Assembly (NCBI GenBank): GCA_937927945.1
Contig: CALEYW010000043.1
Coordinates: 124,001-188,000, forward strand
Reading direction: 5' to 3'
Source of the DNA: an uncultured candidate division WPS-2 bacterium
Lineage (GTDB): Bacteria; Vulcanimicrobiota; Vulcanimicrobiia; Vulcanimicrobiales; Vulcanimicrobiaceae
DNA: 64,000 nt
Shown here piece by piece: positions 8,723-17,211 of this stretch. The translations under genes and the position numbers were made by a program. The notes under the pieces are model-generated. The model was given only the letters and a program-made list of their open reading frames with translations, made no database searches and was not told the origin of the DNA. Numbering within the stretch: the stretch's first letter is position 1; every line of letters begins with the position of its first letter.

Positions 8723-9594
8723 CAGAACGGCAGCACCAGGCGCCGGATCGCGCCCAGCAGCAAGCTGAATCCGTCGACCTTGCGTTTGGCTTCCGGGACG
8801 AAGACCATGTCATCGGGCTGGAGTACGAGATCCGTGCTGAGGTCGCCGTTCTGCAGCGAGTGATAGAGGTTCACTTCGACCACCGTTGGAGCGCTGCCGG
8901 GCACAGCGCGGGTTACCCGAATGTGATTGAGGTCGGCATTGGAATTCGGACTGTTCCCCGCTTTTGCGACGGCAACGGCGAGGCGGTCGCCTTGATTGAC
9001 CTCGACGTCGCCGGGGTGATCGACCGCACCCAACACGCGCACGCGGATCGTCGCCGGTGCGGGAACGTAGATCGCGGCGGCATCCGCGAGCGGAAGGTCG
9101 GCGCTGAGATCCCCCTTGCGCAGCAGCGCGTCGAGCGAGACCTCGTGGATCACGTCGCCGACCGAGACGCGCGCCATGGGCAACGGTCCGCTGACCGGGC
9201 CCATTCCGCCGGCGGCGGCCAGCGCGTCGCTGAGACGGCTTCCCGGCTGCACGGTATAGCGTCCCGGTGTTTTGACGTTGCCGAGCACGAGCACGGTATA
9301 CTGCGCCTCCGTCTTTATTCCGACCTGAACGATCGGCGAGCGCAGATAGCGCTTGAGACCGACCGCGATCGTAGTGGCTGTCTGGGTTGTCGACATGCCG
9401 CGCACGATGACGCGCCCGACCAGCGGCATCGTGATGCTGCCGTCGCGCGCGACGGTGAGCTGCTGCGAGAGCGTCGGCTCGCCGAACACTTGGACGTCGA
9501 GCACGTCGCCGGGAGCAATCGACGTGTCGGCGAGCGCGGTCTGCGCCCCCAACAGCGCGACGACCGCGAGCAGCACCCCGGCGATGCGCCGCAT
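8722..9594 (-). CDS. Wza-like polysaccharide export protein (SLBB)
   Basis: A signal peptide of about 22 residues without a lipobox Cys precedes a poly-export domain (SIAPGDVLDVQVFGEPTL) and two SLBB units (VLVLGNVKTPGRYTV and VRVLGAVDHPGDVEV). The mature protein of about 268 residues is shorter than E. coli Wza and lacks its C-terminal amphipathic pore helix and acyl anchor. It may act as a periplasmic adaptor or need a separate outer-membrane barrel; that is inference. Starts and stops overlap both neighbours by ATGA, tying it to the co-polymerase kinase downstream and the sugar-modifying genes upstream. ATG 9594 is fixed by this overlap. Confidence 0.9.
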   Translation of the reverse strand: MRRIAGVLLAVVALLGAQTALADTSIAPGDVLDVQVFGEPTLSQQLTVARDGSITMPLVGRVIVRGMSTTQTATTIAVGLKRYLRSPIVQVGIKTEAQYTVLVLGNVKTPGRYTVQPGSRLSDALAAAGGMGPVSGPLPMARVSVGDVIHEVSLDALLRKGDLSADLPLADAAAIYVPAPATIRVRVLGAVDHPGDVEVNQGDRLAVAVAKAGNSPNSNADLNHIRVTRAVPGSAPTVVEVNLYHSLQNGDLSTDLVLQPDDMVFVPEAKRKVDGFSLLLGAIRRLVLPF

Positions 9595-10520
9595 CAGCGT
9601 TGCGCCCCCACGCCGCTGTAGACGAACTCGCCTTCGACCGCGAGCCGGTCGTCGTAGGCTCGCGCGACCTCTTCGGGCATCGGGTTGCCGTCGCGCATGC
9701 GCACGAAGTCGCGCAGCGACGTCCCGGTCGGGCGCGAATCCTGATTCGAAGCACCTCGTCTCGAGATGACGTCCGCGAGGCTGACGGTGCGAAAGTCCAC
9801 GCTCCAGCGGCTCTCGCCGCTCGTGTTGGGGCACGTCGAGTGGAGCTGCGCCGCGGAGAACGCGAAGAGTCCGCCGGGACGCAGCACGATGCGCAGCTCC
9901 GGATCGAGCTCGAGCGGCTCTTCGGCGTGCGGCTGAACGCGCGTATCGGAGCGCACGTGGAGCCGTGCCTCCGCGCGGCCCTTGGCGTTCCAGCGGTAGT
10001 AGTCGAACGCGTCGGAACCGTTGCGGACCGAGCGGGACCAGTACTGCGGATGGAACGCCATCCCGGCCGAGGCCGCATGGCCGTAGATGGGCAGCCACCA
10101 GTTCACCTGGGCCATTGGCGCGGAATACCACGTATCGCGATGGGGATGGTGCGCGTATGCGACGCCTGAGGTCAGATAGCCGCCGCTCGTCGACACGCGC
10201 ATGCGCGGCACGTCGATGTAGGTATCGTCGGGATCGAAGCCGAGCTCTTCGAGGATGCCGCGCATCGCGTCGCGCGAGCGCGGGTCGTGGATGAACGACG
10301 ACTTCAGCGGCGCGAAGCGGTCGACGAAGCCCTCGACCTCGAGCTGATGCTGCGCCCGCCGCGGATCCATCCCTTCGAACGCGGCCTCGATCGCACGGCG
10401 CGCGTGCGCGGCGAATTCCTCGGTCGCGCGGGAATGCTCGCGCACGACGACGGCGCCGTCGTAGATCTCCTGCATCATGCGGTTCGCGTCGAATTCGGGA
10501 TCGACGAACAGGGTGCTCAT
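9594..10520 (-). CDS. 2-oxoglutarate/Fe(II)-dependent oxygenase-like protein (phytanoyl-CoA dioxygenase type)
   Basis: The 308-residue protein shows the facial triad of the 2-oxoglutarate dioxygenase superfamily: HxD in HPHRDTW (His127, Asp129), a distal His in AAQLHST (His227) and a following Arg (SRWSVDFR, Arg238) that would bind 2-oxoglutarate. Between them lies a jelly-roll pattern with VNWWLPIY. It sits between the wza-like gene and two sugar C-methyltransferase genes, with four-base overlaps on both sides. The likely role is oxidation of a nucleotide-linked or glycan-linked sugar, though the substrate is inferred from context only. Related enzymes occur in deoxysugar and aminoglycoside pathways. 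Confidence 0.75.
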   Translation of the reverse strand: MSTLFVDPEFDANRMMQEIYDGAVVVREHSRATEEFAAHARRAIEAAFEGMDPRRAQHQLEVEGFVDRFAPLKSSFIHDPRSRDAMRGILEELGFDPDDTYIDVPRMRVSTSGGYLTSGVAYAHHPHRDTWYSAPMAQVNWWLPIYGHAASAGMAFHPQYWSRSVRNGSDAFDYYRWNAKGRAEARLHVRSDTRVQPHAEEPLELDPELRIVLRPGGLFAFSAAQLHSTCPNTSGESRWSVDFRTVSLADVISRRGASNQDSRPTGTSLRDFVRMRDGNPMPEEVARAYDDRLAVEGEFVYSGVGAQR

Positions 10521-11740
10521 CCGACTGCCTCCACTGCCGGTCCCAGACCCATGCGCGCGAGCTGCGCGCCGATCTCGCCGACGTATGCTGCATTCATGAC
10601 CACGACCAAGTCGGGCGGTGCGACGGCGAGCGCTTCCGGCGCCGACACGACGATCCCGGTCCCCGGGAGATAGCGCCCTTGGCGGTGCGGGTTGATGTCG
10701 ACGACCGCGTCTACGGCGTCGGCCGTTCCGGTCTCGCTCAAGAACGCGACGCACTTCGATCCCGAACCCCAGATCGCGACCCGTTCGCCGCGCGACCGCG
10801 CGGCGCGAATGCGTTCCGCCCAGGCCCGCGTCTCGGCCGTGACGCGCGTCGCGTACCGGTCGGCGAGCTCCCGCAACGCCTGCGGCGACTCTTCGACAGC
10901 TCCAGGCGCACCGGAGGGCCCCTCCGCGGCGATCCGCGCTTCGAGCAGCACGTACTGATCTTCGAAGGCCAACCGCACGTCGTCCACCGCAAAGCCGCAG
11001 TCGCGGAACAGACGCGCGAGCGACCCGGGTGTGAAATACGAGCAGTGCTCGTAATAGACGTCCCAGAAGGCGCCGTCGCGCAGCACGCGACCGACGTCGG
11101 GGACTTCGCACAGGAGCCGCACGCCGGGAGATCCGTCGAGCGACGAACGCAGATCGCGCACGAAGGCGCGCACGTCGGCGATGTGCTCGAGCGTGTGGCG
11201 GCAGATGACCGCGTCGGCGTCCAGCGCTCCCGTCTGCGGTCCGAAGAACTCACGCCGCAGCGTGACCCGCCGCGCCGCCGCGGCCGAAAGCCGTTCCGGC
11301 GCGGCGGTCGGATCGAGTCCGAGACCGACGTTGTCGCCGCGTTCGCAGACGGCGGCGAGGAAGTCGCCTTTGCCGCAGCCGATCTCGACGACCCGCTTGC
11401 CGCGCAGGCCGAACCGCTCGATCACCTCGTCGACGAGCGCGTCGGCGAACGCGGTGAACGTCGGCGAAAAGCCCTGCTGTTCTTCGTACGCATCGTCGTA
11501 CCGCACGAGCGCGGGGTCGAACAGCACGTTCTGAATGAAGCCGCAGGTCGGGCAGAGAGCCAGTTCCAGCGCGCCGGCCGGCACGCGACGGGCGTCGTCG
11601 CGCTCCTCGAAGACGCGGGCGTTGTTCACCGGGATTCCCGACGACGTCGCGAACGTTCGCAATCCGTCCCCACCGCACGCGCGGCAGGCCGGGTCGCCCG
11701 GCAAAATCGTCAGCGGCGATTGCGCAGCGATCGTGTTCAT
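10517..11740 (-). CDS. C-methyltransferase-type SAM methyltransferase with zinc-binding N-terminus
   Basis: The 407-residue protein has the three-part architecture of the sugar C-methyltransferase family: an N-terminal zinc site (CRAC at 19-22, CPTC at 63-66), a central class I methyltransferase domain (RVVEIGCGKGDF, about 116-127; ICRHTLEHI), and a C-terminal Rossmann-like domain (VAIWGSGSKCVAFL, VVDINPHRQGRYLPGTG, LVVVMNAAYVGEI). It is paralogous to the gene at 33241-34452. Known members methylate keto-sugars on a nucleotide carrier, for example TylCIII-type enzymes, so a CDP-keto-hexose is the plausible substrate next to rfbF. Start 11740 overlaps the previous gene's stop by four bases. 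Confidence 0.85.
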   Translation of the reverse strand: MNTIAAQSPLTILPGDPACRACGGDGLRTFATSSGIPVNNARVFEERDDARRVPAGALELALCPTCGFIQNVLFDPALVRYDDAYEEQQGFSPTFTAFADALVDEVIERFGLRGKRVVEIGCGKGDFLAAVCERGDNVGLGLDPTAAPERLSAAAARRVTLRREFFGPQTGALDADAVICRHTLEHIADVRAFVRDLRSSLDGSPGVRLLCEVPDVGRVLRDGAFWDVYYEHCSYFTPGSLARLFRDCGFAVDDVRLAFEDQYVLLEARIAAEGPSGAPGAVEESPQALRELADRYATRVTAETRAWAERIRAARSRGERVAIWGSGSKCVAFLSETGTADAVDAVVDINPHRQGRYLPGTGIVVSAPEALAVAPPDLVVVMNAAYVGEIGAQLARMGLGPAVEAVG

Positions 11741-12957
11741 GAAACGATCTGAACCTCCGGGATCGGGATGATGAACCGCCCGCCGCCCGCACGAAACGCC
11801 GATTCTTGCTGCATGATCTCGTCGGCGAAGTTCCATGCCAAGAGGAGCAGGTAGTCGGGCGGGTCTTCGTGCAGCCGGCGGGGCGCGACGATCGGCAGAT
11901 GGTTGCCGCCCATGTAGCGTCCTTCTTTGTGCGAGTTCCGGTCGACCACGTACTCGACGAGGTCGCGCCCGATACCGACGTAGCTGCACAACGTCGTAGC
12001 CTTCGCCGCGGCGCCGTAGGCCGCGATGCGCTGGCCGCGTGCGCGAAGCGTGCGCAATAGACCGGCGAGTTCGTCGCGGATCACCGTCGCGCGGTCCGAG
12101 AAGTTCGCGTAGAAGCTCGGGCGGTCCATGCTGCGCGCGTGCTCTTGCGCGATGAGCGCATCAACCCGTCCCCGGCGATCGTCGTGACGTTCGACGTACA
12201 AACGCAGCGAGCCGCCGTGGATGTGCAGCCGTTCGACGTCGTTGAGGTACAAGCCGTGGCGGCTGAACAGCTCGTCGAGCGCCCGCACCGAGAAGTAGCA
12301 CAGATGCTGATGGTAGATGGTGTCGAACTCACACCGCTCGACGAGGTCGCCGACGTACGGCACTTCGATCACCGCCACGCCGTCGGGTTTGAGGAGCATC
12401 CGGATGCCCGCGACGAAGCCGTTGAGGTCGGGGACGTGCGCGAGCACGTTGTTCGCCAGAAACACGTCGGCACGCATGCCCAGACCGTCACGCAGCTCGC
12501 GCGCGAGCTCGAGGTCGAAGAAGACGTTGAGGGTCGGGATGCCGCGCTCGGTCGCGACCGAGGCCGGACCGCTGGCCGGATCGACGCCGAGCACCGGGAT
12601 GCCGGCATCGACGAACGTCTTGAGCATGTAGCCGTCGTTGCTCGCCGCCTCCACGACCATGCTGTCCGGACCGAGGTGCCGCCTCGTGATCAGGCGCTTC
12701 GCGCTTTCCGCGAAGTGCGCCATCAGCTGCGCGGAGACCGACGAGTAGTACGGATAGTCTCGGCAGAACAAGATCTCGGGATCGACGGTCTCGGTGATCT
12801 GCGCGAGCGTGCATTGCGGGCAGAACGCGAGCTCGAGCGGAGCCAGCAGCTCGGGTTCGTCGAGCTGCTCGCGGGTGAGCAAGCCGTCGGCCAACGGCGT
12901 CTCGCCCAGCGAGAGAACGGGGACGAGCCCGGCGGCTCCGCACGAACGGCAGGTCAT
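11737..12957 (-). CDS. Sugar C-methyltransferase (TylCIII/TcaB9-like)
   Basis: The 406-residue product has zinc ligands CRSC (3-6) and CPQC (46-49), then the variant motif I of this family (VVEAASNDGYML, from about 101) and the signature ERCEFDTIYHQHLCYFS. The C-terminal domain shows RIAAYGAAAKATTL, VDRNSHKEGRYM and LLLLAWNF. These are hallmarks of NDP-hexose C-methyltransferases, which add a methyl branch to carbon 3 or 5 of a 4-keto sugar. It belongs to a different subfamily from the adjacent methyltransferase. Overlaps of four bases on both sides put it in the CDP-sugar operon. Confidence 0.88.
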   Translation of the reverse strand: MTCRSCGAAGLVPVLSLGETPLADGLLTREQLDEPELLAPLELAFCPQCTLAQITETVDPEILFCRDYPYYSSVSAQLMAHFAESAKRLITRRHLGPDSMVVEAASNDGYMLKTFVDAGIPVLGVDPASGPASVATERGIPTLNVFFDLELARELRDGLGMRADVFLANNVLAHVPDLNGFVAGIRMLLKPDGVAVIEVPYVGDLVERCEFDTIYHQHLCYFSVRALDELFSRHGLYLNDVERLHIHGGSLRLYVERHDDRRGRVDALIAQEHARSMDRPSFYANFSDRATVIRDELAGLLRTLRARGQRIAAYGAAAKATTLCSYVGIGRDLVEYVVDRNSHKEGRYMGGNHLPIVAPRRLHEDPPDYLLLLAWNFADEIMQQESAFRAGGGRFIIPIPEVQIVS

Positions 12958-14009
12958 ACCGTCGCCGCTTCGGCGAAGCTGCGCGGCCGCACGACGCGCA
13001 GGTCGCTGTCGAGAACGCCGCGTTCCATGAGCATGCGCACGTGCGCGATCCGCTGATACCGGGCGCCTTCGAAATCGGCCGACGTGACCCCGTTCTCGTC
13101 GTAGGCCGCGAGCAGCTGGCGCACGCCGGCCCGAACGTCCCAGACGAACCGGACGTCCGGGAACCGCTGGGCGAACTTCGAGCAATCCACTCGGTAGTTG
13201 CGCGCGTCGGCGTCGGCGCCGTCCGCGAACGTGACCCTCGCACCCGGAACCTCCTCGACGACGATGCGCGCGACGTCGCGCACGCGGTAGTTCTCCTCGG
13301 TGCGGCCCACGTTGAACACCTCGCCGTGCACCGCGTCTCGCGGTGCCTCGACGACGGCGACGAACGCGCGGCAAACGTCCTCGACGTGAACGAGCGGCCG
13401 CCACGCGCTTCCGTCGCTCTTGAGGAAGACGCGCCCGTCGGCGAAGGCGTGCGCCGCCAGGTTGTTGACGACCAAGTCGAAACGCAGCCGCGGCGAGAGG
13501 CCGTAGACCGTCGCGTTGCGCAAGAAGACCGGGCTGAACGAATCGTCGGCGAGCGCGCCGATCCACTCCTCGGCGAGCACTTTCGAACGCCCGTACGGCG
13601 TCACCGGGCGCTGCGCGGAGTTCTCCGCGAGCAGCTCCTGGCCGCCGGCGCCGTAGTTACTGCACGACGAGCTGAACACGAAGCGTCCGACACCGGCGCG
13701 TTGCGCCATCACGGCCAGCTGAAACGACGCCTGTGCGTTGATCGCGATGGTGAGGTTCGGATCGAGATCGCCGAGCGGATCGTTCGAGAGTCCGGCGAGA
13801 TGGATGACGGCATCGAATCCGGCCAGGTGGATCGGACGCAGGTCACGCACGTCGAGCGCGAAGTTCGAAAACAACCGCGGCGCATGACCGAAGCTGCAGC
13901 GCAGAAAGATGTCGCTGTCGCACCCGGTGATGCGGTGGCCGCGGGCCGCGAGCATCGGCATCAGCACCGAGCCGATGTATCCGGCATGACCGGTGACGAG
14001 GATCCTCAT
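12954..14009 (-). CDS. NAD-dependent sugar epimerase/dehydratase
   Basis: This 351-residue extended short-chain dehydrogenase begins with the nucleotide-binding motif TGHAGYIG and has the catalytic set SSSCSNYG and YGRSK (Tyr-x-x-x-Lys), plus ATVYGLSPRLRFD and the C-terminal VFNVGRTEENYRVRD. It acts on a nucleotide sugar, as an epimerase, reductase or dehydratase. No canonical CDP-glucose 4,6-dehydratase (rfbG) is present in the window, so this enzyme or an unlinked gene must provide the keto-sugar for the adjacent C-methyltransferases. It overlaps rfbF and the methyltransferase gene by four bases each. Confidence 0.87.
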   Translation of the reverse strand: MRILVTGHAGYIGSVLMPMLAARGHRITGCDSDIFLRCSFGHAPRLFSNFALDVRDLRPIHLAGFDAVIHLAGLSNDPLGDLDPNLTIAINAQASFQLAVMAQRAGVGRFVFSSSCSNYGAGGQELLAENSAQRPVTPYGRSKVLAEEWIGALADDSFSPVFLRNATVYGLSPRLRFDLVVNNLAAHAFADGRVFLKSDGSAWRPLVHVEDVCRAFVAVVEAPRDAVHGEVFNVGRTEENYRVRDVARIVVEEVPGARVTFADGADADARNYRVDCSKFAQRFPDVRFVWDVRAGVRQLLAAYDENGVTSADFEGARYQRIAHVRMLMERGVLDSDLRVVRPRSFAEAATV

Positions 14010-14809
14010 GCCGGCACCGCGACCAAGTCGGGCGCCTGGGGCCGCGTCGTCCACGGCGCGCGTCCGCTCGACCACAACTCTTCGAGCAGCTTGCGATCGC
14101 GCACGGTGTCCATGCACTGCCAGAACGAATCGTGACGGTACGCCATCAACTCTCCGTCGCGCGCCAAGCGCGTCAACGGACCGCGTTCGAACGAGGTCGC
14201 ATCGCCGTCGATGTAGTCGAAAACTTCGGGTTCCAGGACGAAGAACGCACCGTTGATCCAGCCTTCGGCGGTCTGCGGCTTCTCGGAAAACTCGCCGACG
14301 CGATCGCCGTCGAGATCGAGGTGTCCGAAACGGGCCGGCGGCCGCACCGCGGTCAACGTCGCGATCTTGCCGTGCGCGCGGTGGAAGCGCAGCAGCGCGT
14401 CCAGATCGATGTCGGCGACGCCGTCGCCCCACGTCAGCATGAACGTCTCGCGACCGATGAACGGCTGCAAGCGCTTCACGCGCCCCCCCGTCTCGGTCGC
14501 GATTCCCGTATCGACGAGCTCGAGGTTCCAGTCGAGCGCGCTGACGTCGGCGGTTCGGCGCACGCGGCCGGTGCGCAGCTGTACGGAGAGATTGCTCGTG
14601 AGCGCGCAGTAGTCGACCACGTACTTCTTGATGACCTCGCCCTTGTACCCGAGCGCGACGACAAAGTCGCGATGGCCGAACGAGGCGTAAATCTTCATGA
14701 TGTGCCAAAGGATCGGCGTTCCGCCGATCTCGACCATCGGCTTCGGCCGGCTCTCCGTCTCCTCCGAGAGACGCGAACCGATACCGCCGGCAAGAATTGC
14801 GACCTTCAT
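14006..14809 (-). CDS. rfbF: Glucose-1-phosphate cytidylyltransferase
   Basis: The 267-residue sequence matches this family closely: MKVAILAGGIGSRLSEET, RPKPMVEIGGTPILWHIMK, MLTWGDGVADIDL, and the C-terminal INGAFFVLEPEVFDYI with FWQCMDTVRD. The enzyme converts glucose-1-phosphate and CTP to CDP-glucose, the entry point to CDP-linked 3,6-dideoxy or branched sugars. It is the first gene of a run of tightly overlapping genes down to the co-polymerase kinase. Its ribosome binding site is weak, and the upstream 105 bases contain the recurrent leader motif described separately. Confidence 0.95.
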   Translation of the reverse strand: MKVAILAGGIGSRLSEETESRPKPMVEIGGTPILWHIMKIYASFGHRDFVVALGYKGEVIKKYVVDYCALTSNLSVQLRTGRVRRTADVSALDWNLELVDTGIATETGGRVKRLQPFIGRETFMLTWGDGVADIDLDALLRFHRAHGKIATLTAVRPPARFGHLDLDGDRVGEFSEKPQTAEGWINGAFFVLEPEVFDYIDGDATSFERGPLTRLARDGELMAYRHDSFWQCMDTVRDRKLLEELWSSGRAPWTTRPQAPDLVAVPA

Positions 14810-14814
14810 GGAGG

Positions 14815-14910
14815 CTATCGTACGAGCGCGGGGACCGACCAGACGTGAGCCCCAGCGTCCGCGAACCGGGACTTCCAGCCTACGGCGTCGTTCCCGCAGG
14901 CACGCGCCGC
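14815..14910 (-). promoter_or_regulatory. Copy of the recurrent polysaccharide leader motif, upstream of rfbF
   Basis: On the minus strand this gap contains GGAAGTCCC (14876-14868), preceded by a GCCT/AGGC stem and followed by a GC-rich stretch and GGGGCTCACG, then GTCCCCGCGCTCGTA shortly before the start codon. The same order of elements appears in sense orientation ahead of the wzy-like gene, wzx and the propeller gene. Function is unknown; promoter, operator or RNA leader are all possible. Confidence 0.4.
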
Positions 14911-14914
14911 GGAC

Positions 14915-16123
14915 TCAGAACCGAGCGCGCTCGCACGCGTCGAGCAACGTGCGTCCGATGCGGCGCCAGTCGTGCTCGCGCGCGCGTTCCAGACCGCGGC
15001 GGCGAAGGGCCAGCCGGCGGGCGGGATCGCGCAGCAGTTCCGCCACCGCGCGCGCGAACGGGGCCGCGCCGCTGCGAACGATCAGATCGTCGCCGTCCGC
15101 GTGGGGCAGGCCGAACGCGCCTTCGGGTGTGGTGACGACCGGCCGGCCCGCCGCCCACGCCTCGAGGATGCGCAGCCGGGTTCCGCTGCTGGCGACGATC
15201 GGCGCGACGACGATTTCAGCCAGCGCCAGCTCCGTGCGCATGTCGGGAACGTTCGGCGCCGCACTGACCAGCGGGACGGCATCGACCTCCGCCGCAAGGG
15301 CGGCGCTCATGCGCCCCGCGATGCGAATGCGCACGCTTTCCGCATCGACTTGCGGGCGCAGCACCGGCACGACCTCACGCAAGAACCAGCGCAAACCCAG
15401 CCGATTGGGATGCCAGTCGAAGCTGCCCGTCACGAGCACGGTTCCCGGCACGGCAGCCGACTGCGTGACTTCGGCGTAGCGCTCGCCGTCGACGCCGTTC
15501 GGTACGACCACCGCACTGCGCCGCGCGCGCGGAGAGAGATCCGCAAGGTCCTCGACGTCGTCCGGCGAGCACGCCGCGACGAGCGCCGCTCGTTCGATCA
15601 GCCGCGCTTCGATCGGCCGCAGGCGCCGGGCGTCGACCGCGGTCGCCACCCGCCGCGCGAACGACCGTTCTTTCGCTGCGCGCCGCTCGAGCAGCGTCGC
15701 CTCGCAGTTGTGCGCGTTGTACACGATAGGCACCGTGCAGTCCGCCGGCAGCGCGTCGACCATCGCCAAGTCGAGCACGATCGCCGCGTACTGGCGCCGC
15801 GCGAGCAGGGCCGCGACCGCGTCGCGCATGGCGCGCGAGACGCCGCCGGCCGTGTAGAGCGTGCTGCCGGGGAGGAGCGCGCGCATGATCCGGGCCGCCT
15901 TGGTGAGCGCCGGGAAGCATCGGATCGCGCCACAGAGCGCGGCAAAGTCCTCAGGCACGGGGTCGGCGGAATCACCAGCCGTGACGAGTTCGACCTCGAA
16001 GCGCTCGGCCAGGGTGCGGATCATCCAATAGTTGCGGATCAAGCCGCCGGCGCTCAGCCGCCAGGGATTCTCCAAGCACAGGTAGAGCAGCGGCGCGCGT
16101 TGCGCCGGCGCGGTGGCGATCAC
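14915..16123 (-). CDS. Glycosyltransferase family 4 (GT-B)
   Basis: The GTG start at 16123 overlaps the previous stop (GTGA). The 402-residue protein starts with a short Ala-rich leader and the GT-B N-domain LLYLCLENPWRLSAGG. The C-domain has VVVPNGVDGERYAE, VLVTGSFDWHPNRLGL, and the sugar-nucleotide site region GTRLRILEAWAAGRPVVTT. It resembles the TIGR03087-like sugar transferases found in exopolysaccharide clusters. It should add one sugar to the lipid-linked repeat unit on the cytoplasmic side; donor and linkage cannot be read. It is the last of four successive glycosyltransferase genes and stops about 105 bases before rfbF. Confidence 0.88.
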   Translation of the reverse strand: MIATAPAQRAPLLYLCLENPWRLSAGGLIRNYWMIRTLAERFEVELVTAGDSADPVPEDFAALCGAIRCFPALTKAARIMRALLPGSTLYTAGGVSRAMRDAVAALLARRQYAAIVLDLAMVDALPADCTVPIVYNAHNCEATLLERRAAKERSFARRVATAVDARRLRPIEARLIERAALVAACSPDDVEDLADLSPRARRSAVVVPNGVDGERYAEVTQSAAVPGTVLVTGSFDWHPNRLGLRWFLREVVPVLRPQVDAESVRIRIAGRMSAALAAEVDAVPLVSAAPNVPDMRTELALAEIVVAPIVASSGTRLRILEAWAAGRPVVTTPEGAFGLPHADGDDLIVRSGAAPFARAVAELLRDPARRLALRRRGLERAREHDWRRIGRTLLDACERARF

Positions 16124-17211
16124 GCGCTTCGACCGTAGGCGCGGGCGAACTCGGAGACCTGACGGGCAACGCGGAAGTCGCGCTCGAAGCGGGCGCGCGC
16201 TGCGGCGGCCAGCCCCGCGCGCAAGCCCGCGTCGTCGCGAAGCCGCGCCAGCGCCCGCGCGAGCGCATCGCGGTCGCCTGGCGCGACCAGCAGCCCTTCT
16301 ACGCCGTCGCGGACGGCCATGGCGGTCGCGCCGACGGCGGTCGCGACGATCGGGAGCTCGGCTCGCATCGCCTCGAGTAGCGCAAGGCTCAGGCCCTCGG
16401 AGTGCGAGGCCTGCACGTACACGTCGAGCGCATCGAGGAACGGCGCGGTCGACGTCAGGTAGCCGGCGCAGCGGACCAACGGACCGGCGCGCTCGACCTC
16501 GGCCTGCAGCGGTCCGCCGCCGGCAAACGCCCATTCGATTCCCGCGCAGCGCGGGTCGTTCGCGACCGCCAGCGCGTCGCGGGTGCCCTTGCCCTCGCAG
16601 AGTCGCCCGACCAGTCCGGCGACGAACCCGCCGTCCCAGCCGAAGCTGCGGCGCGCCGCGGCGCGGGCGGCGGCCGACGGCGCCGCACGGTCGGGGATGG
16701 CGTTGGCGACGTGCAGCGTGCGCGACCGCGCGACCGCCGGAAAGCGAGCGAGCATTGCGCCGTCGGGCACGGTCGTCACGTCACTGAGGAAGGCACTCCA
16801 CCGGTCGAGCACGTTATACGCCCGGGTCATGAACGTCTCGTCGGGCCAGCCATGGCATGTCGCGACGACACGCGCGAGCGGCGCGCCGCGCAGGCGCGCC
16901 AAGCGGCCCACCACGTTGGCCTTGTAGCCGTGCGTGTGCAGCACCGCGCCCGGCGTTCCCGCCAGGATGTACAGCAGCGCCGGCAGAGAGCGGGTCGGCA
17001 AACGTCGCGGCCGCTCCTCGAGGTGCGCCACCGGGATGCCGCGCGCCGCGCAATACCGCGAGAGCGCGCCAGGCGTGAAACAGATCAGGCGCGCGTCGCA
17101 GGCGCCCTCGGCACGCTGCGCCAGCAGCACCGCGGCGACCACGCGCTCCTTGCCCCACAGCTCCTCGCCGTCTCCCATCGCGTCGACGAGGTGCCACACC
17201 ACCGCGCTCAC
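16120..17211 (-). CDS. Glycosyltransferase family 4 (GT-B)
   Basis: The GTG start at 17211 is set by a GTGA overlap. This 363-residue GT-B enzyme has the N-domain with VVWHLVDAMGDGEELWGKE and VLHTHGYKANVVGR, and the C-domain GFVAGLVGRLCEGKGTRDAL, FAGGGPLQAEVE, and the donor-site motif SHSEGLSLALLEAMRAELP (E-x7-E type). It most resembles capsule and O-antigen GT4 enzymes. It is translationally coupled to glycosyltransferase genes on both sides. Confidence 0.9.
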   Translation of the reverse strand: MSAVVWHLVDAMGDGEELWGKERVVAAVLLAQRAEGACDARLICFTPGALSRYCAARGIPVAHLEERPRRLPTRSLPALLYILAGTPGAVLHTHGYKANVVGRLARLRGAPLARVVATCHGWPDETFMTRAYNVLDRWSAFLSDVTTVPDGAMLARFPAVARSRTLHVANAIPDRAAPSAAARAAARRSFGWDGGFVAGLVGRLCEGKGTRDALAVANDPRCAGIEWAFAGGGPLQAEVERAGPLVRCAGYLTSTAPFLDALDVYVQASHSEGLSLALLEAMRAELPIVATAVGATAMAVRDGVEGLLVAPGDRDALARALARLRDDAGLRAGLAAAARARFERDFRVARQVSEFARAYGRSA

